Both the position numbers and the translations under genes were made by a program. The notes beneath the pieces are model-generated. The model was not told where the DNA came from. It saw nothing but the letters and a program-made list of their open reading frames with translations, and made no database searches. This document shows, in pieces, positions 6,748-13,011 of a stretch of 13,011 nucleotides of DNA (positions are counted from its first letter, which is position 1; each line of letters begins with the position of its first letter). The stretch comes from Pseudomonadota bacterium (lineage in GTDB: Bacteria > BMS3Abin14): assembly GCA_016937135.1 (NCBI GenBank), contig JAFGWO010000260.1:1-13011 (forward strand), written 5' to 3'.

Positions 6748-7185
6748 TTAATACTGAATGAACAACTGTTTGATTTTCCAGGGCAAACGCCGGGGCTTCA
6801 TCTCCCGGTCGACGCAGGCCACACGGACCGTTCCCTCGACAAGGACATCCGCTTCCCCTTCCCTGAAGACCCTCTGGTCAAAAAGGATGGAACCCGGACC
6901 CATCCTCGCTACCCGGGTCTCGACAATCAGCTCATCCTCGAGGAAGGCAGGCGACCGGTATCTGAGGTTTACCTCCACCACAGGGAAAAGGACACCTTCT
7001 TCCTGTAATTTGCGGACGGACATCCCCAGGTCCCGCAGATAGCTGTTACGGCCCCTCTCCATATAGCGGAGGTAGTTGGCATAATAAACCACCCCGGCGG
7101 CGTCGGTATCCTCGTAACAGACCCGGTATCGAATTCGGGAAACTTCGGCTGGCATCCTGCCCGTCATGGCCTCATCGATTGTCAT
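6748..7185 (-). CDS. ybgC: YbgC-type acyl-CoA thioesterase (4-hydroxybenzoyl-CoA thioesterase family)
   Basis: This 145-residue hotdog-fold protein belongs to the YbgC/4HBT thioesterases, which hydrolyse acyl-CoA thioesters in the cytoplasm. The catalytic signature YEDTDAAGVVYYANYLRYMERGR lies at 24-46, with D28 matching the catalytic aspartate of E. coli YbgC. The following RSPAFLEDEL (77-86) and the central strands also fit. From the ATG at 7183-7185 an AGGA stands about six bases upstream; internal ATGs at residues 8 and 11 are possible later starts. In many Gram-negatives ybgC heads the tol-pal operon, but no tolQRAB or pal gene is visible on either side. Here it lies between a methyltransferase gene (48 bases upstream) and the ArsA-like ATPase gene. 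The substrate cannot be inferred, and the symbol marks the family only. Confidence 0.9.
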   Translation of the reverse strand: MTIDEAMTGRMPAEVSRIRYRVCYEDTDAAGVVYYANYLRYMERGRNSYLRDLGMSVRKLQEEGVLFPVVEVNLRYRSPAFLEDELIVETRVARMGPGSILFDQRVFREGEADVLVEGTVRVACVDREMKPRRLPWKIKQLFIQY

Positions 7186-7233
7186 GGGAATCCTGGTTCC
7201 CGATCTTCCTCTCCGGATGAAAAGATCCCGGGC

Positions 7234-8094
7234 TCAATTACCAACCTCCGGCGCTACCGGTTTGCACAGGACCAGGCGGTAGCTCTTTTCGGCGGCAAAG
7301 GAAGCGGCGTTCCGGCGCCCGGAAAAATATTTCCTCTCGATCTTGGCTATTTTCCTGCGATACTTCCACCTGGCCAGTCGATTAAGTATGGGGCGGTTGC
7401 TCTCCAGGGCATACAGCATGAGGTCCCACATGGGCTTTCCGAAACTCTCCAGAAAATCGGCCACGAGATCCATGCTCGGGGCGATTCTGGCTGTCAGATC
7501 CGTGTCGAGGACGATCCGGAATCCGGCGTCCTCCAGCTTGCGATAAAAGCTCGCGAGGGGATGCCCCCCTCCCAGACCGCTTTTTCCCCCGGGATTATCC
7601 CTTTTAAAGAAATCGCACAGAAGAACGTGGCCCCCTTCCTCAAGAAGATCCCGGCATTTCACGAAAACCCTGTCCAGCTTGACATACTGGAAACTCTCGG
7701 AAAACAGGATCAGGTCAAACTTCCTGTCCAGGGTGAGGTCCTCGAAGGTGCTTTCATGGATGACTCCCCTCTCCCCCAGAAGTTCCCTCGCCCGGGCCGT
7801 GAGGAAAGGGCTCGGAGAGACGCTTTCCACCTCCAGCCCCCGGTCGATCAACTTCCGGGACAAGGCTCCGGTGCCGCATCCCACATCAAGGACGCTCCTG
7901 ACTCCATCAGGGATGTGGGAAAGAAGGACGTCGCAGTAGGCCTCCTGGGCCTTGCGCAGATTGAGGATGTCCACCGGCAGATCGTCCGGCCAGTATCCAT
8001 AATGCAGATGGTCGGTTTTAAGGAAATACCTGGCGAAGACCAGCCCGGCCGCGAGGCCGAATTCCTTGGAATCGACGCCTGTAGGGTTTTTCAT
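7234..8094 (-). CDS. Class I SAM-dependent methyltransferase, substrate unknown
   Basis: This 286-residue cytoplasmic protein has a Rossmann-type methyltransferase core. Motif I is VLDVGCGTGALS (68-79). The strand after it ends in VESVSPS (89-95), an acidic residue in the adenosine pocket is D121 or nearby, FDLILFSES (126-134) fits motif IV, and LLEEGGHVLLCDFF (150-163) fits the post-motif strand. An N-terminal segment with YFLKTDHLHYGYW (23-35) resembles the lid of small-molecule methyltransferases acting on lipid-like or amine substrates. The C-terminal 70 residues are rich in Arg and Lys (ARWKYRRKIAKIERKY, 241-256), which may bind an anionic substrate or membrane surface. The ATG at 8092-8094 has a strong GGGGAG eight bases upstream. 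It is first in the block with the thioesterase and ATPase genes. The substrate is not identifiable from the sequence. Confidence 0.85.
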   Translation of the reverse strand: MKNPTGVDSKEFGLAAGLVFARYFLKTDHLHYGYWPDDLPVDILNLRKAQEAYCDVLLSHIPDGVRSVLDVGCGTGALSRKLIDRGLEVESVSPSPFLTARARELLGERGVIHESTFEDLTLDRKFDLILFSESFQYVKLDRVFVKCRDLLEEGGHVLLCDFFKRDNPGGKSGLGGGHPLASFYRKLEDAGFRIVLDTDLTARIAPSMDLVADFLESFGKPMWDLMLYALESNRPILNRLARWKYRRKIAKIERKYFSGRRNAASFAAEKSYRLVLCKPVAPEVGN

Positions 8095-8132
8095 GGATTC
8101 TTCTCCCCTTTCTGAAAACGGGCGCGCTGCTC

Positions 8133-8161
8133 AATATGGCACGGGGAAGAAAAAGTTTCCA
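8133..8161 (-). promoter_or_regulatory. Possible promoter for the methyltransferase-thioesterase-ATPase block
   Basis: On the minus strand TGGAAA (8161-8156) and CATATT (8138-8133) are separated by 17 bases. Each matches the sigma-70 consensus at four of six positions. The spacing and location, about 40 bases before the methyltransferase ATG, are right, but the match is modest. Confidence 0.35.
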
Positions 8162-8183
8162 GATTTCAGATCAGATTACAGAT
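8160..8183. repeat. Two-copy 12-bp tandem repeat
   Basis: CAGATTTCAGAT (8160-8171) is followed directly by CAGATTACAGAT (8172-8183), differing at one base. It lies in the gap between the giant outer-membrane protein gene and the methyltransferase gene. Its function is unknown; it may be a short slippage product. Confidence 0.6.
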
Positions 8184-8192
8184 CGGCGTCAG

Positions 8193-8207
8193 AAAAAGGG
8201 ATCCTTT
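8193..8207 (-). terminator. Weak terminator-like hairpin after the giant outer-membrane protein gene
   Basis: On the minus strand AAAGG (8207-8203) pairs with CCTTT (8199-8195) across a 3-base loop, and the T-run continues to 8193. It lies about 60 bases after the stop of the large gene, the right place for termination, but a stem of five mostly A-T pairs is weak. Confidence 0.3.
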
Positions 8208-8265
8208 AAATTTTGGAAGGACTTTTCTCCAGGAATCCCGGGTGCCTTTCTTTCACCTTTGTCCC

Positions 8266-11200
8266 CTATCTGTTCAGGATGTCGCGTAAGGTTTCCTGGT
8301 CGAACTTGATCCGGAACTTGACAAAGGGGCCCTGGGCCGTGAAGTTCCCCTGGGAGAAATCGGAATCCTCGAACCCGAGAAGGTTGTACCCAAAGCTCAC
8401 CCAGACGTTCTCCATCAGGCCGTACCCAAGGGAAGCCCCCAGACCGTACTCTGTAGTCCCTGTCTCGACCGTGTTAAGGACGCTGGCCCAGCCGCCGATG
8501 TCCCAGCGCGGCGACAGGTCGTAGCGGCCCTCGGAACCAAGGAGATACGTGATCCCGTCAAAATCCTGTCCCTGGAGGGTCTCCCTGACGTATTTGGTCC
8601 CCAGCAGGAATGAAAGCTGGAGATCGTCATTCGGCCGGAAGTTGGCATTAAAGTTGTTGACGATCTTCCAGCTTTCGGTATCCATATCACCGCCGGATTC
8701 CTCGTCGGAGATGAGCTCCAGCTTGTCAAGGAAAGTCCAGGTCCGGTCCCACGGACGGTACACCAGCCCGAACCTCAGATCGGTTTCCACGGTTGTGGGG
8801 CCGGCGCCCACCTCGGTCCGGAAATGCTTCAGATCGGATAAAAGCCCTATCCCGGGAGCCGGCTCGTTATAGACACCCGCCACGATCCCCCTCTTGTCGC
8901 TGGCGTCCGAGTTCCTGCTTTCCAGCCTGACGCTGCCTTCCATGCGCTCCCCGGTGTACCCGGCTCCGAGGGACACCGCCGTGAAATCCTCCTCGCTGAA
9001 AACCGGGGCCGCGTTGTCATTGATCGGTTCTCCCGTATTTTGTTCGAGGACAGTGGCCTTTTCCAGCCCGGCGCTCACTTCCCAGCGGGAGGATACCTGC
9101 CAGGTCTGGTCCAGACCGGTGACGGCATAAACACGGTCTCCGTCTTCGTTGTATTCCCTGTTGACGGAGGATGCGGCGGCACCGCCCTTCCAGGGGGTGG
9201 CCTTCAGACCGATATTGGTCAGGTTGACCGCGGTTTCGTCCCCGCGGGTGAACTCCTGGCGGGCGGACAGGGACACGTTGGCGGTGACCTTGTATTCGGA
9301 TTCCAGAAGGGTCCTTGTGGGATAAGCGGCGTTGGCGTTATCGGCCACGGACTGCTCGTGGACGGCCCCGAGTTTCCACACCCCGTCCCGGGACTCCCAA
9401 CTGGCCTCGCCTGTCACCTGGGTCGATTTTTCGTCGGCTTCTCCCGGTTGGGAATCCGTGGCCTGCCTGAAGGACGCGGAATATTCCAGAAGCCCTTTTT
9501 CCCGGGACACGCCCAGTTCCTGGACTTCGCGCTCCTCTTTGGTGGCGAGATTTTCCTGGGTGTAGAACTCTCCGACGAGGCTCCAGGTTTCGGTGAGATG
9601 GTACAGAGCCTCGGCCCCTGACTTCCTCATCCCGGACTCGGACCCGTTTTGCTGTCCGACTCCAAAACCGGCATCCTGTTCCCGGATGTACGCTTTGCCC
9701 TCCAGCCGGCCCTCTTCGCGGCTGATCTCCAGGGAATACGCGCTTCCGTCAAAGGCTTCTCCGGACTGATCGCCCTCAGAAGACGCCGCCTCTGCCCTCA
9801 CAGTGACCTCTCCGGGGAGACTTATCTCGGCATCCACGCCGATCAGGTCGCTCTCCCCGCCTCCCCTGTCCTCGTGGATCACCGAAAGCCCGACGACCGG
9901 TCCGCCCGGAAGGACCGCCTGGCCCCTCCCTCCGTATGTGATCCCGGTGGCTTCCGGATCTCCGGTCTCGTAATCCACCACGATAAAGACGGGGTTTAGA
10001 CCCGCGTCGGTCCGGGGAACAGGGCTTTTAAAGAAGAGGGTCCCGTCGTCGTAGTCGATGCTGTAGCCCGTGTGCCGGGAAAGGGTGGTGCTCGACAAAA
10101 CGACGTGGCTCTGGAAGCGGTCGCGCACCTCGATGGTGACCTTCTCGGAGTTTACGACGATATCCCCCGCCCCCAGCCGGTAGCGCCCGGAGGTCCCGTC
10201 GCCGGGGATCTCATTCCTGATAAACCCCTGCCTGGTTTCGGACGCGAAGACGTTGTAGGAGAATCTTTCTCCCCTGCCCTCGGCCTTAAAGCCGGTGATC
10301 GCCCGGTTGTACCTGGAAAGCTCCGTGACGGTCATGCCGGTGTCGGTATCCCCGAACATGGCGTAAAAGGTCCCCCTCTCGATCTTCAGGTAGAGCTTCC
10401 GGGATGTCGGGGCCTCATAGTCCTGCTCGGCCGCGTCCCCGTACAGGGTGTAATAGGTATCCGGATCGATGGTCCCGTGGTGGCCCTCTCCCGCCGCCCC
10501 GTGGGGACCGTTCGTGTCGTAGGACATCGTCAGCAGGTATCTGCCCTTGACGCGCCCCTTGGCGAAGAAGGCCACCCTCCCGTCCGTATAGAGGTCCTCC
10601 TCCGCCCCGGAATCTTCCAGGGACTCCATGTTCCCGCTGACCATGTTGTACCCCGCGGTCCCCTCCGCCAGACCCACGAGGATCCAGTCGCCGCGCCGGG
10701 CCTCGAGGCTCACCGGGAGTTCCTCCTCCTCGCCCTGGATGAGGACCTTTACCTTGACCTCTCCCGATTTCGTGGTGGGCTCGAGTTCGAGGTAGGCCAC
10801 CCCGTCCTCCCGGACCGAATAGGAGCTGTAGCCCGGGGCGCTGGAGGACCAACCCTCCCTTTTTTCCCCTTCGGCCTTCTGGAGGCTCCGGTAGGGCGCC
10901 TGGACATAGTACTGTCCGATGATCCCCTGCCGGGCCGGGTAGCCGTCCTTGTCGGTCAGCCGGATCGCGATGACCGGAGGCGTCTTCCCGTCCGCGGTCA
11001 GGCGGGACAGGTCGGGCTGGTACTCCATGCAGACCGGGGCGCTGGAAAGGTGGATCACCTGTTCGATTCGGCCCACCTCGGCCCCGTTCCGGTCATAGGC
11101 CACCGCGGCAAGGGAGTTGTCGCCTTCCCTGATATCCACCCCTCTCCAGACGCTCAGGGCGGCCGTGCCGAGGGCGTTCTTTTTCGTGGAATCATAATGG

Positions 11201-13011
11201 AGGGGGTTTATCTCCTCCCCGTTGAGATGGATCCGCACCGTCTGGTGGAGAGGGTGGACCACCGCGATCTTCAGGCTCGGGATGTAGGGAAGGAATCCGG
11301 GTTCGGGAAGGACCCATCTTAAGGCCCCGCCTTCCCTTTCAAGCCATTCCAGGTTCTTCGTTGGATCAACGGGCTCGGCCGCCTCCGGTCCGGGATTATT
11401 TTTGGAAAGGGCGGCGTCCTCGCCAGGCCTCAGGCCAACGATGATCATCTCGGTCCGGACATTGTCTTGAACCGGCTCGACCTGGGCCCGTTTTTCGATC
11501 GTGATGGTATAGACCTCGTTTTCCACGCGCCGGTTGCGCTCCCGGCCCTCGGCCGTGTCGTTGGAAGCCAGGGGAGCGTCGGGCCCCACCCCGGCTACCG
11601 TAAACATCTCAGAGGGCAGATCCCATGCCCCGGCCAGGAAATCCACGACGTTCCGGGCCCTGGCCCGCGACAGAACGTAATTGTCAGCGTAGATATGTCG
11701 GCTTCTCTCCCGGATGAGGAGGCTGTCCGAGTGGCCGGTCACCGTGACGCCGGTTATCACCTTCGGGTCGAACCCGGCGGCGATATGACGGAGGATTTCC
11801 TGATTCTCCGTGGTCAGGCGGGCGGCAAAGGACGGAAAGGACGCCGGGGAATCCATTTCCTGAACCATGACTACATCCTCTTGAACCCTGGCCACGACAA
11901 AGAGGAGGTTGTTGACCGGCGGTGCGCTGACGTCTTTTTCCACCGGCGTGTCGAAGGTCAGGGTCGCGCTGCTTTTTACCTCAGCCATATCTCCCGAGAA
12001 GTCCACGGAAAGCCAGTCGAATCCCTCCCGCAGGCATGTCTGGAAAGTCACGCCCTTTTTAAAACCATCCGGAAGGTCGCCCAGGTTCCACACCAGGTCG
12101 CCGTCCCGCTTGTCCGGCTCTTCGGCAGGCCTCCCCTCCACCCGCACCGAACCCGGGACATATTCCACCCCGGCGGGAAGGCCAATTCGCATCCGGACAT
12201 TGCTCAGCGGGACCTCGTCCCCGCTCATGGAAACGTGGAAAGCCACCTGCCCGGACCCGGCAAGGGTCTCCACCGCCAGTTCAGCAAGGCCTCTTTCGGG
12301 GGCCTTCGGGACGAGGTAAAAATCCACCCGCCAGAGCGCCCCGCCGGAAAAGTCCACGAACCGGGACCAGGGCCTCCCCGCCTGGCGGGTATCCTCGTCG
12401 CAGGCCGCCGCTTCATACATTTCGGGGACGGTATCAAGGTCCATCTGGACGACATGGGCGCCGGATTTGACACCCTCGAAATGGTAGCGCCCCTTCTTGT
12501 CCGTCACCACGCGGGTGCCGTCTTCGAGGAAGACCGCGATCCCAGGCACGCCCTGGGCCGAGCCGTCCCCGCACGCCCCGGCGATGACCCGGCCCATGAT
12601 CGTATTGCGGCTGCGCATCAGGTCCTCGACGATCTTTACGGAGGCCGCGGCGGTGTTGGAAACCGCCATGCCGGAAGAGGCTGTGTAGTAAGAGGTTGAC
12701 GTCCCCGTTTTCGCACCGGCCCCAACGGAGGCAACAAAGGTGACGGTCACCACTTCACCGGAGGGGATGTCCCTTACGGAAAAAACAAGGGACCGGCCAT
12801 CGGAAGAGAAAGCTGGATCGGACAATACGGCGTCGTAAATCACGCGGCTTTCGGCTTCGGCGGAGAAGGCGTCCTCGATCCGCGCGCTCCCTTCCATGTA
12901 GCCGAACCCCAGGGGAAGGTCTGCGGACAGGACAACGCCCGGCATCGTTGCGTCGGAGGTGTTTTCCACCGTTACGGTGTAGGTAAGGTAATCCCCCACC
13001 GAAACCGTATC
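8266..13011 (-). CDS. Giant multidomain outer-membrane protein: DUF11, Cna-B-like, OmpA and C-terminal beta-barrel (5' end outside window)
   Basis: The frame is open to the window edge (the apparent first codon at 12999 is an internal GTG), giving 1581 visible residues; the signal peptide would lie outside. Domains in window numbering: the end of a DUF11 repeat (1 to about 125, GDYLTYTVTVENTS); an SdrD/Cna-B-like domain (about 138-240, GRVIAGACGDGSAQGVPGIAV and TDKKGRYHFEGV); a second DUF11-like repeat (about 250-358); an OmpA-type peptidoglycan-binding domain (about 397-504, GHSDS, LSRARARNVVDFL, GRERNRRVE); a beta-rich region (about 560-660); a Big_1/invasin-like domain (about 662-772, LTADGKTPPVIAIRLTDKDG); and a long amphipathic beta-strand region (about 815-1581) ending in GPFVKFRIKFDQ plus a short tail, probably an outer-membrane barrel. 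The core near 850-1015 (GDTDTGMTVTELSRYNRAITG, IDYDDGTLFF, NPVFIVVDYE) resembles uncharacterised giant surface proteins of Gram-negative bacteria. Anchoring, adhesion or envelope scaffolding are possible roles; none is shown. Confidence 0.85.
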   Translation of the reverse strand, partial: DTVSVGDYLTYTVTVENTSDATMPGVVLSADLPLGFGYMEGSARIEDAFSAEAESRVIYDAVLSDPAFSSDGRSLVFSVRDIPSGEVVTVTFVASVGAGAKTGTSTSYYTASSGMAVSNTAAASVKIVEDLMRSRNTIMGRVIAGACGDGSAQGVPGIAVFLEDGTRVVTDKKGRYHFEGVKSGAHVVQMDLDTVPEMYEAAACDEDTRQAGRPWSRFVDFSGGALWRVDFYLVPKAPERGLAELAVETLAGSGQVAFHVSMSGDEVPLSNVRMRIGLPAGVEYVPGSVRVEGRPAEEPDKRDGDLVWNLGDLPDGFKKGVTFQTCLREGFDWLSVDFSGDMAEVKSSATLTFDTPVEKDVSAPPVNNLLFVVARVQEDVVMVQEMDSPASFPSFAARLTTENQEILRHIAAGFDPKVITGVTVTGHSDSLLIRERSRHIYADNYVLSRARARNVVDFLAGAWDLPSEMFTVAGVGPDAPLASNDTAEGRERNRRVENEVYTITIEKRAQVEPVQDNVRTEMIIVGLRPGEDAALSKNNPGPEAAEPVDPTKNLEWLEREGGALRWVLPEPGFLPYIPSLKIAVVHPLHQTVRIHLNGEEINPLHYDSTKKNALGTAALSVWRGVDIREGDNSLAAVAYDRNGAEVGRIEQVIHLSSAPVCMEYQPDLSRLTADGKTPPVIAIRLTDKDGYPARQGIIGQYYVQAPYRSLQKAEGEKREGWSSSAPGYSSYSVREDGVAYLELEPTTKSGEVKVKVLIQGEEEELPVSLEARRGDWILVGLAEGTAGYNMVSGNMESLEDSGAEEDLYTDGRVAFFAKGRVKGRYLLTMSYDTNGPHGAAGEGHHGTIDPDTYYTLYGDAAEQDYEAPTSRKLYLKIERGTFYAMFGDTDTGMTVTELSRYNRAITGFKAEGRGERFSYNVFASETRQGFIRNEIPGDGTSGRYRLGAGDIVVNSEKVTIEVRDRFQSHVVLSSTTLSRHTGYSIDYDDGTLFFKSPVPRTDAGLNPVFIVVDYETGDPEATGITYGGRGQAVLPGGPVVGLSVIHEDRGGGESDLIGVDAEISLPGEVTVRAEAASSEGDQSGEAFDGSAYSLEISREEGRLEGKAYIREQDAGFGVGQQNGSESGMRKSGAEALYHLTETWSLVGEFYTQENLATKEEREVQELGVSREKGLLEYSASFRQATDSQPGEADEKSTQVTGEASWESRDGVWKLGAVHEQSVADNANAAYPTRTLLESEYKVTANVSLSARQEFTRGDETAVNLTNIGLKATPWKGGAAASSVNREYNEDGDRVYAVTGLDQTWQVSSRWEVSAGLEKATVLEQNTGEPINDNAAPVFSEEDFTAVSLGAGYTGERMEGSVRLESRNSDASDKRGIVAGVYNEPAPGIGLLSDLKHFRTEVGAGPTTVETDLRFGLVYRPWDRTWTFLDKLELISDEESGGDMDTESWKIVNNFNANFRPNDDLQLSFLLGTKYVRETLQGQDFDGITYLLGSEGRYDLSPRWDIGGWASVLNTVETGTTEYGLGASLGYGLMENVWVSFGYNLLGFEDSDFSQGNFTAQGPFVKFRIKFDQETLRDILNR

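Noticed and set aside
10072..12699. Two long plus-strand frames (10072-11322 and 11467-12699) antisense to the giant outer-membrane protein gene
   Set aside because: The minus strand encodes clear DUF11, OmpA and barrel sequence. The antisense products are rich in Pro, Gly, His and Arg, lack recognisable domains, and show the pattern expected of shadow frames.

Overview
The window is GC-rich and densely coded. It looks like a Gram-negative bacterium of the deltaproteobacterial (Desulfobacterota-like) kind. This is inferred from the rpiB-glyA-dCMP deaminase-nrdR gene order, an Rnf subunit, and a very large outer-membrane beta-barrel protein with DUF11 and OmpA modules. No tRNA, rRNA, CRISPR array, transposase or phage gene was seen.

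Left block (1-3602, minus strand): an operon reads leftward as rpiB (ribose-5-phosphate isomerase B), glyA (serine hydroxymethyltransferase, TTG start), a dCMP deaminase (GTG start abutting the glyA stop) and nrdR (one base after the deaminase stop). About 120 bases further on comes rnfC, cut by the window's left edge. The middle genes form a coherent deoxynucleotide set: GlyA supplies the one-carbon unit for dTMP synthesis, the deaminase makes dUMP, and NrdR represses ribonucleotide reductase genes. A near-consensus promoter (TTGACA, 16 bases, TATATT) sits upstream of rpiB.

Middle (3603-5724): a 392-base divergent intergenic region, then the only plus-strand gene, an NFACT/RqcH-family ribosome rescue factor. 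The family alignment puts its start at 3995, inside a longer open frame, and a promoter-like sequence ends a few bases before that ATG. It converges on the next block, with a small hairpin between them.

Right-centre block (5725-8094, minus strand): a class I methyltransferase, a YbgC-type acyl-CoA thioesterase and an ArsA/Get3-type ATPase, read in that order. They may be co-transcribed; their joint role is unclear.

Right block (8266-13011, minus strand): one huge gene, incomplete at its 5' end. It encodes at least 1581 residues: DUF11 repeat, Cna-B/SdrD-like domain, second DUF11-like repeat, OmpA-type peptidoglycan-binding domain, Big_1-like domain, and a long C-terminal beta-strand region that is probably an outer-membrane barrel. 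It is the most unusual gene here and its function is unknown.
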